DNA from: Mnemiopsis leidyi
Taxonomy: Eukaryota > Ctenophora > Tentaculata > Lobata > Bolinopsidae
NCBI GenBank assembly: GCA_000226015.1
Contig: JH152821.1
Location: forward strand, 1 to 64,000
Direction of reading: 5' to 3'
Length of the DNA: 64,000 nt
Part shown: piece after piece, positions 13,701 through 28,700 of the stretch
Numbering within the stretch: the first letter of the stretch is position 1
Layout of the letters: each line of letters starts with the position of its first letter
Position numbers and translations under genes: made by a program
Notes under the pieces: model-generated
What the model was told of the DNA's origin: nothing
The model's database searches: none
Seen by the model: only the letters and a program-made list of their open reading frames with translations

Positions 13701-16700
13701 ATGTTGGAAATTGGGATGAAGTCAGCGGCACGGGGGTTCAGCATGATTTGTGTGGAGGAGGAAAATATGTTAAATATGTGAGATATGTAAGTTGAGAATT
13801 TAGTTGGCTTTTGTTGATTCGTTTGAGCGTTTTTTGAGCTTTTCGTTATAAAACATCAAGTACAGAAATTACTTAAGATAACGCCCTCAAAGCGTTAGAT
13901 TTCTTTTGATTTCTTTTTAATATTTAAAACGGTGCTCGAAATTTGCTTCTTACCTTCTTTTGTTATTTACGGTCACTAGTCTAAGTAAGTCTGCTATTTA
14001 AAATCATGAGAAAAGGCCGCACTGACAAGCACAGCATGTCATTTGAACTTGGAATAACTTACAACTATTTGGAACATGGGTGAAACATTCCCGCAGTCTC
14101 CATCCCATCAAAATATGCGCCAAAATTGTAGTATTTTTAGTCGGCACGCCTACCAGCCAAGTCTACAAAAAATTTGAAAAACCGATGAGTGATAAGAAAT
14201 TTGAGAGAGACGAAAATAACTTACAGCCAGAGATTGTGGTTGGTGAGAGGGAGAAGAGTTCCGTCGGTAATCTCAGTCAGTTCATTTTCGACAAGGTTCC
14301 TGAGAACAGCAGGGTAAGTGCAATCTAATTTCTAACTTTGTAACTTACCTGGTTATCATTGAGTGTAACGGATAACTTTAATAATCCGTAATGTAAACAA
14401 GAATCATGTTCCCGGTCCTAGGGCGAGTAATGTTGACATATTTTGCCGCAATACTCGTACACTGAAGTAACCTGGAGCTGGTGCCTGAGGGTGACTGGGG
14501 GTTGCACCGAGATCCCTCCAGCCGTTACACCGAGACTAAAAACTTACAGATAATTAATGTTGTTGGCTTTGTAGAACGCCTGGTCCGAGATGTACCGGAT
14601 TTTGTTGTTTCTTAGATCACTGAAATTATTACTGGTTATTTTGGGGACATAGGACAAACGCACGGTTTTCAAGCGTGCAATCAATGGCAGCCGGGAGTTG
14701 GAATTTTGTGACTGGACGTTCGCAGATTTGCGTGGCGACCACAAAACCAAAGAAAATTAGGAAATTAGAATTTCGTGGTATTTCCCAGAACTTTCAGAGG
14801 ACCTATGGACTTTATCACAGATGCCACAATCCCAGATCTTGCAGCTGAAATTAGCGCACAAGTACAGCTAATTGTGTTGAAAATATAATTGTGTACTTAC
14901 ACCCATTCTAGATGTTGAAGTCCACGGAAGACCCGAGCTGGAACTCTCTCAATCTCGTTCTCACTGAGCACTCTGGTGGAGATTGTTACTGGTTACTGGT
15001 CGCTACTGGCTACTGATTGTTACTGGCAACTTGTTACTACTGGTTACTAGTTACCGGTTGTTACTAGTGACTTGTTTTTACTGGCTACTGGTTGTTACTG
15101 GTTGCTACTGGTTGCTACTGGTTACTGGTAAGGAAGGTCGTGGTACAAAACAATACAAGACTGTCTGATTCAAGTTAAGTGATAAGAGTTCGAGATAATA
15201 GACAGTTGGGCCGCATGTTACGAATAGACCGCTGGTCTAAGAGCTGCCTGGAGAATAAACATGAATTCCTGAGCTCTAGGTACTGATAATAAGACTTAAC
15301 GAGATTTCCTCGTTACACCAGACGCAGAAAATTTTCTCTACACGAATTCTCTGAAAATCTAATATTTTTTCGGGCGACGGTCACAGTCCGATCACCAAAT
15401 ATATTAAGTTTTAAAAAAGTTTACGGATAATACGCGGAACGAATTTCAAAGTGCGGGACTGCGGGCCGTCATTTTGTTAAGTTTTGGCCGATGGGGGTTA
15501 AACTGAGTGTGTTTGGTGTTTTATCAAATTGTAGATCGGTGAAATGATACGTCTAGACTCCAGACGCAGATCAGTGAACATTGATCATTCGGAGCTGGTA
15601 GAACATTGCCACGAAATATATCCAGACTACGAACAGTTCAACCTCCTTACCCAACTCACACAGCTCACTCACCTAGCTCAGTCGGCCATTTCAAATATTC
15701 TAAATTCTTTAAGTATGGTGTAAATGAGCAGTTCCCATGCTACTCTGACAGGTTTAGGCTCAGTATGCGTCATTGAGAGTCCTGCTCTTTGGGCTGAGCT
15801 ACCAGCTCAGACCATTATCAATTACCTCAATTAACTAATTGCTATAAATTCATTTCAGTATTGGTGAGCGTTTCTATTTCAAGGGTCGTACCGCTGTATT
15901 ACAACAATGGAATTTCCGTTCTAATTTTGGACCACATGAAATGTCGTGAACCATTAAACGGTCCGCGTGTGATTCAAAAAGTCCGGGATTATTGATAGAA
16001 TATTACATGCATATTCATTATTCATTATTCTCCACTGCCGAGATAAGGTGAGAAGATCTAACTTTGCTGGCTCATGATATGGAAATGTGGGGCTGGGCTC
16101 GGAAGTGGCCCAGATTTTAGTGGTGATAAAACATGACAGCCGTCCTTAACTTAGTTTAGTCTTGCGTGCAATAACTTTTCTACAGCCACCCTGCAGGATT
16201 GTGAAGCCTTATAAACTTCCCGTCATCCCGCGTGAACCGTGAATTTTGGGGAACCGTCCGAGAAAATGTTTATCGTTGGAAGCTAAATATTGCTACATTT
16301 CACAGTTGTTTAAAAACAAAATATTTATAGAATCTGTCATATTTTTTGTGGAAGTGCGATGCCGTTCTCCACATTTTTTTTCGTCAGAAAATTTTTTAGA
16401 AGTCGGAAATCCCAACCATCTCAAACTTAAGTAGCAAGAACAGGTCCCATTAATATTATCGGATGACTAATTCTGCAGACAACAATTATCATTCATACCA
16501 GACATTCACAGCCGTGACCTTCCTCTAAAAATCGGAAATTTTAACATTTAAATAAAATTCTCTTTTCTTGGAGATAAAACCTCATTGGATCACCCGAAAT
16601 AACAAATTACACATATATTCTCCTTTAATTTAAAATTATGTCACATAATCCTCAACGACCCCCTTCCAACCCAAATAATTTGTCACATACTAGAGCGAGA

Positions 16701-19700
16701 GAGGGTTTACTCACAATATTTTGAGATACGGTAAACTTTGAAGGACAGATCCATCAATTTCTGTGATGTCGTTCTGCTGTAGCTCTCTGTGGGGAAATAA
16801 GTGTGAACTTGGAGACTAAACTTTTCTGGGAGAATATTTAAATTAGAGATAAGAGAAGTTGGGTTGTTGGATAAAGGGGTAAGGGGGAGGGGGTTTGTGA
16901 TTGTGGGAGAAGAGAACTGAGAAACACAACTCTGGGAAGAGGAGGATATGGTAGCGGGCCTGCCTTGTTGACAGGACTCATGTAACGGCCCAGAGAATAT
17001 GAAAGTAAGGCTAATTGGACTGGCCAGTAAACTTCAGTATCAGAGCAAACGTTGGTGAACAAAGTTCAGAGAACAATATCGTCAGATATACTCGTTTGAA
17101 CAGCGATGATATCTTGTTCATAGTTAGTAGTACTGAACACTAGGAAGTGTAAGTGACAGTAGGAGAAGTTGCAGGTGCTAAGTGTTGGGTGCTAACTGCA
17201 GACTCAGACATTGGGAGAAAGCCTGTAGTAAAGGTGGAGGTGTCTCTATTTGTCTACCTTAATACCTTCAAGTATCAGTTTCTCTACTTAGCATAATTCA
17301 TTATTATTGAGGCTTACTTTTACAATTACGTTATACTTTACTTTTAAACCAGTCCGGTTTTCTCCTAGGGCGATAATAATGCGATAATGCTCTATACGGC
17401 CATGATCTTACTCGAAATCTTAAAACCATGAAAATTATAATTCACTTTGAATGACTCAATCTAATAATGTAGATATTTTCCCATTCCTAAATTCTACGAT
17501 CATTGTGTACAGTTTTATTGACAGTTAGAAAAGTCACGAAGTGTCAATATACACCTCCGGCTGGATGTAAAAACTGTAGTCGCCTTCCAAGTTGTCATAA
17601 CTCACTACACCCATGTAACAAGTCAAATAAACTGATTACATATTACAAAGTACATTTACCTGGTCTAATCATTATCCAGCCATCGCTCGGCCTCCCTCGC
17701 TACACTATATAACAGTTTGAACCTCAATAGAATACATTGCAAGTAGAAGAAGTCTGATTGGCTCTCGTCTCTACCTTGCATCTCCTCATTAGCTTTCAAA
17801 CGAGCCCCAAACAGCAACCTCCGGACAATTTCAGGAGTTTTTGCCCGCCCGGTCGCTAGCACACAAAAAACTCGAATCTTGAGCCACTCGTCTTTTGAGA
17901 GAAACTGGATAAACGGTAAATTCTTAAATTTCAGGGTCGGATCTCATCGTTAGATCAGATACTTCTGGGGTTATTACTCTGCACTGCGAATAAACAACCA
18001 CAAGGTCATTAGTATACACGATTAGGAGAGGAGCGATGGCGCTTATAATCATACTGAGTATCAGAAAACTGAACAAATTCTGCAGGTTGACCTCTTCCAG
18101 CGCCTGCTTGCGTGTCTCGAGGGTCGGTTTTATCAGAGCGGGAAATTACTAAATCAGAGAAACTTACTTTGAGCCACTTAACATAGGTAAGTTTTACTTA
18201 CATGCTGAACGTTGGAGTTTAGCTGTATACTTATAGCCAGGATAGGAGATTGTTAGCGATCTCTGTCGTTACGTACATCTGTAGTAGCGTGGTAACTTTC
18301 TACTGATGAGTTGTGGCTGGTAAAGGGGGTGAGGTGGACCTGAACTCTGTATGCAATACAACTGCAGCGCACAATAGCACTGCAGTATTACTGGTTACTA
18401 CACTGTAACTACATTCATTACAATGAGTATGTTCCTGATTTTAGGGTTCTCGCTACTTTCTAGTAACACATATATCTTACACCAATAACAGTAGAGACGG
18501 GAAAATTTTCGTTTTTGAGCTAATGAAAGAATTTATATGCACATTGCACAATCTAAGACACGTTGATAACATACTACGTTACGATGGTATGAGTTAATAC
18601 AACCCTAAATTTCAAAGACTTGCGTCAATCATATACTTGAGAATCGTTTAGCTTGGTCCAGCAAGTTGTAAATTTTCATTGTCAAAAGGTCAATTGAATA
18701 AGTTTGATTTGAAGGTACCAATAAAAATAAGGAATCCTCGAGACTTGTGAGTTCAAAATTTCCCACTATGATTGCACACTCTTTAATTCTAAGGCCGTCT
18801 ACTGGTTCGATTTTGGGATTTATCTAGTTGTAGCATTGTACGTAGGAGAAACTTTTAAATTCCATATGCTTACGATATGCTTATCAAGTGCTTATAACGG
18901 GTAAGAGAGGACTCAAAAGTTCAAATCATGGTGTAGCATGTAAATGAGAAAATTAAATTTCTACAAAAGTTGCTTACAAACTTCAGATAGTATTCCCCGA
19001 CAAAGTTTCAGCTAGAAGTTTCTTATTGTAACATTATCTCTGACAATCCACACAATAACTTATAATATTCACTTCTCATGATCATGGACTGATTTAAGAT
19101 GTTTCTCCACGATTTTCCCAACAGAATTTCAGGATTATTGGCCAGGACACGAAGGTGCAATACGATCGACTAACTCAATGAATGATAGACTTAGTTTTAC
19201 GTCTTCTTTTAACATTATTTTTTCGCCAAGCAAACACTTTTAAGAAAGTTTTTAAAATGGCTAGGTGAGAAAGTTTGAACACAACAAAACTTGTGAGATT
19301 GATTTCCAACCTAACTCTGCGTTACCTAATACTTCGTGATACTTGAGTCGGTACGGAACACTTTTTTTGATGACCGCACCCTCTATTGTTAATTTCGTAA
19401 ATTAGGATATAGGACGAAAAGTTCAATTTTCTAATTTTGAAAATAATTTAGCGAACAATAAATCCAATAATCTGCACTTTAATCCCATCAAAATTTGATA
19501 AAGGTGGGATATAACTGGCGGTCAATACTTTGTCAAAATCAAAACCGTTTACCGTGAACTTCAGAAGCCTTATCAACTGTCCCTCTAATTCTATTTTCAA
19601 ATTCAATCATTAACAGTACAGATACTTCAGAGATTATTTTCCAACATCTCGCACAAAAGTGCAAGTTTTTTAACATTTCAACACCCCTTTCTAATCCTGA

Positions 19701-22700
19701 ATAACTCCCGACCGAATCCATTTTTATCTTCAACAGACGCACAGTAATATCATTGCCAGTCGTAACATCCCATTATCGACGTGTATGAAACAGATAGATG
19801 AAATCACATTGAAAAGGTCTGGCTAATTTAAATAAGGATAATCCAGGAGTTGAGATAATCATAGTAAATATTGCAGTAGGAATATTGGTGACTTCCTAGA
19901 TACCACATCTTGCAGCTCCACTTTTCTCCGTCTTAATTCTCCTTAAGACAGGGCGTGTAAGAGTTAAGCGCATAATTAGGGTACGTTACTCACTCAGATT
20001 CGTTAATTAACGTACAGTAAGTTCAGTGAGCTGTCCTATAGTGGTCGTGCTTGCCAGGATTATACGGATAACTGAGTTCAGGACCTCAACTAGACATACC
20101 AACATACCTGACTAGCGACAAGAGGCCGGGCTGGTGGTTTTTACGTGGATATACAGACGTTAAGTGCTGTGGTCGGGGCAGCCTGCGGTTTTTCAATTGA
20201 ATTATTTAATAATGCAAGTAATTTAAAAACGAAGCCAATTTATGCTAATAGATTGTTCACTGTGCTGGATGCAGTGGAAATCGTGTTAAACAAGACTGCA
20301 TATCATACAGCAACATCAGCCAACCAGTCTCGAGATGTCAGCTACACTTGTGGATATGCTACATCATTTCATCCAATCAAATCTCTCAAACTTGTCACGT
20401 GACAGCGAAATCTCGTCTACGCCAGCCGCAAATTAAGTACAAGCTCTGTCCCCCTGATAAGCAAGGCATTGGACCACAAAACCTAATTCTAATTTAGTTT
20501 AGCCGTGTAATGCGGAGTATTTTAGCGAGTTTTACGATTTGGCACTACAGAACATTGCTGGAAATAATTACATTTCATTAACAGTTGACAGGGAGGTTTA
20601 ACTAAGATGCTCCAGCAGGAGCTGCTGGAGCTTGTTCAGGCAGCGGTTTAAGTTGGCTGCAATAAAAACCGCAAAATCATTACGTCGCGCGCCTTCCTGT
20701 TTAAAAATAGAGCTGGTGTTTATTGAGGCCCGTTTTATTAATTGTGCAGGCCTTATGAGGAAAAAAATTAGGCATTTATCAGCTACATTTATTGATTTAC
20801 GAAATGTGGGTTTATTATGTAGTATATTAGCTGAAAACTTTGTCCGGATGGGATAACAGCATCCCAGCTAACCTAGTTACAAAACTAGCTGAGAAGTAGT
20901 GTAACACAATTTGCTGGCGAAGCCTGAGTGAGGTAGCTGTGAAAAAGAGACCTTATCAGTGATTTTCATGACTGCTGTAAAAAATATTGAATATTATGAC
21001 GTGCCGCAAAAACATGATCTAATTGCAATTATGAACAGGGTTTAAATGTCTAGACTACCAGCTCTCCAGATAGGAAGGTGCGCCACCCATCAAACTTTTT
21101 TATTCCTGTCAACTGTGGGACACTAAGGCAGAGTAAAAGACATTTTCTCAAGTTTTCATCATGAGCTACACCAAGTTTCTAGATGCGCAACTAGCACGGA
21201 ACTATGACTTGTTCATTTATCTTGAGTAGACTAGACTTAAATAGAGATGTCACAAAACAAGAGACACATGAAAGCGTGAAGGAGAAGTGAGATAGTTCTG
21301 AGTAGATTCATTGCACACCTCTACACATGAGATGCAGACAGGGAGACAGGTCGCAAACAAGCTCTGTGAAGTGTGGACCTCCCAAAACTAATTACAAAAC
21401 TAATTACAATTCCCGCTAGAAAACATATTACAAGACACATTACTCATTACAAGACATATTACAAGACACTCCGTCTAACAATCCGCTAAATGGAGGTTGT
21501 GCAGGCGGGCTGTTCTCTAAGTGTGTGTTATGTAGGTGGGTGTTCTCTAATTTAGAGTTGTGCAGAACATATCTTCTCTACAGTGCAGTCCATATCTTCC
21601 ATACAGGAACCTGGAACAGCCGCACAGAGGAGGTACCCTCCACCCTGCACGGCTAATAAAACAGGACATTAGTGACACTTAGGTTGAGTAGGGTCAGTGT
21701 GTAGTGGACCACGACAACAGTTGTGTCCACTACTACAATCGTGTTAAGTCGGACTGTTACCGGGTGACCGACAACTTCACCACATGATTGGCAGTTCCCA
21801 CACCCTTAACAGGGTACTCAATCAGTTTGACAGGTCGCCGGATCTGGTGACCTTCTGAAACGACAACTTCACCACAAGATGAATGTCAGAATAACAGAAG
21901 TCAGAAGTGCTCCACTGCAGTTATTCTCCTAAAACAAGACCTTAGGGGTCGTTCACATATGACGTCAGTCAAATTTTCGGTAATTTTTACCCCCCTCCCC
22001 CCCTCCGTCATCATTCATCATCATGACAAACCCCCCTAAATTTCAGAGGTAAATTAACATAATGACATCATCACAGTCGGAACCCCCCCCCCCTGCTTCA
22101 TGTCAAAAACTTGACTTTTGGTCTTTAAATTTGCAATAATTTTTGAAATTTTAAATACTATGTCAGTGAAAACATAGTAATTCACCAGATTTCTGAATCA
22201 GAATTTTTACTTGAAAATTTTCCTTCTGATTTTGTAAAATTCTGATAGAAATTTTGAAAAGAAATCAAAAATTTTCAAAAAAATCCCATAAATCCTAAAA
22301 ACAGAGTGTGTACACACTAAATCCTAACAGAGTGTGTACACACACTAAGTAGGGATCTGGAGATCACGCCACTAGACCACTGGAGACTTTAATAAGGAGC
22401 TGGCACTAAGCTACCTCTTCTCCGGTGTTTACATAAGAGCATGATGCTTGTCTTACCTGCTCCATAAGAACCAGATTTATCAGCCTCTCTTTGGAAGAAC
22501 CACTCAGATCAAGTAAAACGTTGGTATCCCAATTTAGTTTTAAGACTTTAAGTTTGCACCCCGATCATCAACAAGATCATATGATGAGAAGCGGCCGACA
22601 ACCTTCAAGTTTAGACTTAAAAGTTCCGCTCAGTTTAACAAGTTGAAGCTGTCCAGACCCGTACTTAACAAATTAAAAGGGGCGGATTTTTCAGGACCGT

Positions 22701-25700
22701 CAGACCACTCAAACCAGTTCCTCAGCAGTGCATCTCGCTCATCATTCACAGCACGCGATAACATGCACTTGTTTAACAATGGGATATTGCAACACCTACC
22801 ACTACACACAGCATCTTACCAGATCGGATTAGTAAGATTGTGCAGTTTATTGAGAGACTGGCGGGAATAGTCGGCTCCCTGGATCCAGCATCCTCGGTGA
22901 AATTAATCAGCCGCCATTATTTTCATCGTAACTGTAGGGTAATTTCACAGTAAATCTGAGCAGTAATCGACAGTGCCATTGCGCGACAATGTATCGAAAT
23001 CTCCCCTTTGGCCCGTGTCAGCCTCCTTTTCCAGATCTGGAAATAAATCCTCGGGACGTATAATAGGTGTCAAGTGGGACTACCTCTAATCCGATTGTGG
23101 GCCCTCTTTTGATGCGACAGCGGGGCCGACTGAGTCAGACTTGAAAAGGTTGCCAAAGTGAAGCTTTATCAGCTTTATTAGAGGCTTGTTATCAGCTTAT
23201 CATCTCGATATTTCCTGAGATTCTTTGTGAACTGTGAGAATCAAAGGAATATCACAAATTATCAAATGTTTTAGCCACGCTTCAGTAATTTTACTTGATC
23301 TGGTGTGGGTGTCCTAAACGTTAAACAGACGTCGTGAAATAAGACGTCATGAAAATAAGGCGTTGGAAATTGGGAATAATTTATCGAGAGTATTGAATTA
23401 TTTAACGAATTTTCTGTCAACAATTTTTAAAGAGCTCGATTCTCTAATCGAAATAGCTCACTTTCCCACGATTTTTAACAAGGAAGGCCCGTGCCAGCCC
23501 CCGATCAGCTCCAGTTTGACGACAAGTTTTGCCTCCTAACTGCGTCCCAATAACTTCTACAACTCCTCCGGTCAGGTCCCGGTTTTTCTTCTCCAACTCT
23601 TAAACTTCTCTGCACGTTGCCTCAGACACCAGTCAATTTGCCGTCAAGAATTCCAAAACGCGATCGATTCGATTGGCCAAATGGCCAAAGTTGAGCGTAC
23701 GTTGTGCAATCATGTGATGTGCTGAACAGACAAGTTGTCCGCGAAACTTCAACGTCAACAATCATCTGGTCACCAATCGTAGAGCGAGAACGAGATTCAC
23801 CATTTACTGGGAAATCTGTGATCGTCTGGCCATAATGAATAACCTCTCAACAAACAGCTCACATTATTCTCCAAAGCTCAATATATCCGAGTTTAGGAAC
23901 TATCAGTGTTTAGGACTACCAGTGTTTAGGACTACCAGCATTGTCGAACTACCTCATCTTCTCTACAGTTCAGTGTATCTACCACGGAACTACACACAAT
24001 AGGTCCTATAGATAGCACCACAACACACAGAGAGACACAGATACAGACTCTGCAGCCTGCACCTAACAATAGCCCTGCACAGCTACTGATACTATAGATA
24101 GAGCGACCTGTAGGACTCTCTGACAGGTCTCCAGAGAGATCAGATATTTCCGTTGTGGTAAAAGCAGCTGTGTACCACCCTACTTCACCCCAATTGTAAT
24201 GTCTACTCCACGTGGACTGTGATACGTAATTCCCAACAGGTGCTCGTTGTAACAACTCACCAGATCCCTGGATCCTGTCAGATCCTTCTGACCCTAGATC
24301 CTTCTGACGAGAAACCAGGGATTGTCAACAATCAATATATCTTGGAATTTTGAGGTTTAGACTTTGTAAATCCTCCGGAAATATCTTGGCAGCTGACAGA
24401 GAAGGAATGCCAATATGCCATATATATCAAGATTATTTAATTTTAAGGAAATCGTTATTATATTCATGTAATTGCGGGTAATGCCAGTCTATTTGAGTGG
24501 AGAATGATAGATGCACACTCACCACTTCACTGTATACTCAGCCGGGCAAACAGACGTTCATTTCCCGCCTGTATCCGGGATACGAACCAGGGGTTTACGG
24601 ACGATTATCTTATAAGTAGCTAAGTGTAACGATCTTTAGATCAGTTCGCCTTGATATCTGCCTAGCGTATCTTGGAGATACAGAATATCTGTCTAGCGTA
24701 TCTTGGAGATACTGGATATCTGTTTAGGGTATCATGGAGATACTGGATATCTGTTAAGAATGTTTCGGAGATACAGGATAACACTTCTCGTTTAAATCCT
24801 GGCAAGACTGCGCTTGAGGAATGAAACATTTTTCTTGCGTCTGAAGATATGTACATACTTTGTTACTGACTTTCAACGGGAGACAAGTATTGATAAGTCT
24901 GAGATATTTTACATAGGACAAATAGTTTGACCTTTCGGGAGATTTAATTTGGACAGTTTACCAGAAAGCTTGCGTTAATTTCTTTCCTTTACAATACTTT
25001 ACACAGCTGACTTTGTGATATTACGAGGTTCGTGTGTATAGCTGAGAATACAAAACTTTACGAGAAAGTGTATAAAAAAGTATATGCTACGCTGAATTTT
25101 ATCAGGTAAAATGTTAATGTGTCATATTCACAAGGAAGGATGACATTTAATTATTGCACCTCACCGATAAATAAGTTTTGGAGATATTTACAGCTGCTAC
25201 GCAGAACAACAAGAGACAAACTTGGCGCCAGTTGAGGAAAAAAGTTGGACTTAATTAAACTCTAAATAATATGTCCCAACTGTTTTCCTTACCAAGTTAT
25301 GATAATAATCAATTCAATTGCTCGATGTAAATTTTATAGTCGCACGCAATGGAATATCGGGCAATATTGGTAATTGTAGAGTCGAGTAGTCGGTGATTCA
25401 CAAGTCATTGCTCATTAAATGACAGCATTGTTCACATAAGTGACACGTGACCACTTACAACCTAGTCAAACTCACAGCATGGGATTAATGACCCATCTTA
25501 ATTAAGTAATTGCTCAATTTGACGAGCTAGCCGGACCATTACTCCTACCGGTTCAGTACAATTCCCGTTTCTCAGCTAGCTATCCAATCAGATAGACCCA
25601 CCAAGCCAGGCAACGTGTCAGGTAATTGAGTAGAAGTGCAGCAAGTCTTGAAGAACCAGAGGAGTCAGCTAGTATAGACTTGTCTTGATAACAATCGACA

Positions 25701-28700
25701 TTAGCTTGCTTAATTAGACAAAACTAAATACAGACCGCTTGGTCCTGTTATGGACGATTAGGCAATGCCTCACTAGCATCTTTATTGTTCGGTGAAAGGA
25801 GAATCCGGAGGGATAAGACGGGGTGATTACAGAGTCCTAATACCCTGGTCCAGTCAGAATACAGACGTTAACTGATTCCCTGGTCTAATTAATATTCCTC
25901 TCTGATGTCACTAATAGGCAGACCTTTCTCTATCTTTCTCCCTTTCAGTAGCTCTAAGTCTTGTTAATTAAACTTAATTATTATCGCTCATGAACGTCTG
26001 CGATAGAGAAGATCTGACATGAGGAATGAGTCAAAGGAAAACCAATGGTTACACCGATAGATCATTAATGGGTATATCGCGGCGATGTTAAATCAATTAG
26101 ATAGGTTGGTTGCGTCTTTGAGGAGGCGTTCATTTTCCGGCTAACAGAGATGTTGTACATCAGAGAAACTGACAAATTTGCCAAATTAATTGAGGAGAAA
26201 GAGAGGGCTGGTCTTATTGGACCGAGGTGCCAATGTGTGAATTTAAACAAATTAATTCCGTCCTAAACAGAGTACTTTGTCTCGAAATTTCCAGCCAAGC
26301 AGGTTGAAGGAGGTAGTTATGAAGTTACAGCATCACATCATCATTTCTCATTGGTCAGTCGCCAAGAAAGTGGAAGTCTCAGAAATCTGCATACTTTTGA
26401 CACACCCACGCTTGTTTAAATAAATAACATTCCAATTTCCTATTGACTATTGTCTGAAACTTTATAACTCTGGCAAGCAATAGTGCAAGTAGCCTTCTTT
26501 CTCTTACGACCAACCATGTGGAACAGATATCTGGACAGTATCAGATATCAAGATATCGTGTTAAACTGAGGAGAGAGATGGCAAACATGGCACCACTACA
26601 GTTTGAGAGTCTGGTAACACATGAAGTTACACAGAAGTGACGTGCAAGGTGACAGGTGAAGTGGGTGTGGAAGTTATGGCTAGAGTTAGTCATTGTTTTT
26701 GTTAATACAACATGTCATCTTTACATCAAAGAGTTCAAGACGGTTAGAAAGATGTTCTAAGTTAGAATATAATATGGTTTGGTTTACTCGACTCTGAAAA
26801 ATTATATCAGCTGCTTCATAAAGGTATGGTTATTGTGCAGTTGGGTTACTGAGATTTGACTTCTCTGTACTAGAGGACGTTAACATCTGAATTAAGAGTG
26901 TAAATATCGACCAAGGCGAATAGATAATGCGGCACCGCTAACATTAAACATGACCAATGAACATGTAGATACAGTTTTAAATAAGTTTTCAGCGCATTAG
27001 AATGAAAATATCGAGAATGCTGTGTAAGTAATATCTGTGATGGTTACACTATTCATCCCGCTTACTAGAGTATTAGTAGCCAATAAGTTCTTAATCATCG
27101 ATTATCTGTATCAAACGTTCTCTAATCTCTATTTAGCTCTGGATGTGGCCACTGCTTTGCGGCCCACTTCTTTACAGTATATTTAAAAGAGAAGAGGCGA
27201 TTATATGATACTAACATGTAATTTCCAAACCCTAAATTGAGAGCTGACGACGATTAACACATGTTGATTGAAAGCTTCTCCAAAATCAAAACTCGTATCT
27301 ATTTATGTCTATCAACCCCCCTACAAGTCCTAAATTGAGAATTATTAATTTTCTCTATTAAACTAACCTATCTTCGTTAGTCTGTCTCCATCTGGTCTAG
27401 ACTTCAGTGCCTGTTAAATAAGAGCTATGGTCTAACCGTCTAACGGTGACCGTCTCTATCTTAACTCAACGTCCAGACTGCAGGAGTTGGTCGTTTAAAG
27501 AGCCAGGGAACCAGTAGTAGGAATAGTACATGTTATCATAGATGAATTGACCACTAGCGTCTATCACAGACTGACTAGAATACGACAGAAGTGAAGTTCT
27601 GAACCTGAATGTGAGAAACAGCACCTTACTTCCAGATTGTACCAAAAAAATCATGTTTTTCTATACTAAGCTAGACTTTGTTACTTATCTCCAACAACCC
27701 AACAAGCTAAATTTTGTTACTTATCTCCAACAACCCGCCAAGCTAGACATTGTTACAAATCTCCAACAACCCGCCAAGCTAGACTTTGTCACAAATCTCC
27801 AACAAGCCGGATGTGAAGATCTAGAAGCAAACTACCTCCTCTACCCCCTCCTCTTCTATTGTCTAACAGCCTGGTTGTACTGAAATAACTTCACTATTGT
27901 GTCACACTCAGATCCGNNNNNNNNNNNNNNNNNNNNNNNNNNNNNNNNNNNNNNNNNNNNNNNNNNNNNNNNNNNNNNNNNNNNNNNNNNNNNNNNNNNN
28001 NNNNNNNNNNNNNNNNNNNNNNNNNNNNNNNNNNNNNNNNNNNNNNNAAGCTAGACTTTGTTAACAAATCTCCAACAACCCGCTAAGCTAGACTTTGTTA
28101 CAAATCTCCAACAACCCGCCAAGCTAGATTTTGTCACAAATCTCTAACTAGCCGGATGTGAAGATCTAGAAGCTGCAAACTACCTCCTCTACCTCCTCCT
28201 CTTCTATTGTCCAACAGCCCGGCTGTACTGAAATAACTTCACTATTGTGGCACACTCAGATCCGGACATGTTACTCGTTATATCTGGAGAGATCTGCTCC
28301 AAATCACCTTGCAAGTACCTGGTAGAAATAGCGCCATGTAATCCCTGCTATTAGAAATGTAACGATTGTGCACCTACTTAATTGTTATCTTGGTAAATGT
28401 TACACGAGGACTGCCCGGGCGGGAGGTACTGTGCCCGGCGTCGTCCAGGCGAGATCTACTCATGAATAAGAGAGGAGGAAGACCAGGTAGTTAGGGGAAT
28501 GACATAGCTTAGAGTTAGAGCGGGTTCAAATCTTCACAGTTTAAATGTGAGGAGGTAATCATGATCTGCCTGATCATGCAGACTCCTGTGTGTATATGGC
28601 AAGTAGTAGGAACTAGTAGTTACTGTGTCGAGGAAGTGTCACTGGTACGGAATGGTACACCTGAAGTTAGAATGGTACACCTGCAGTTGGAATGGTACAC

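Noticed and set aside
14050-14130. Possible extra LRR exon with a gtaagt donor on the minus strand
   Set aside because: The translation (NVSPMFQIV) lacks the LRR pattern and the phase does not end like the other LRR exons.
20145-20856. Open frames on the plus strand in the large LRR-Ig intron
   Set aside because: The first lacks an ATG at its start, neither has a motif, and flanking splice signals are poor.
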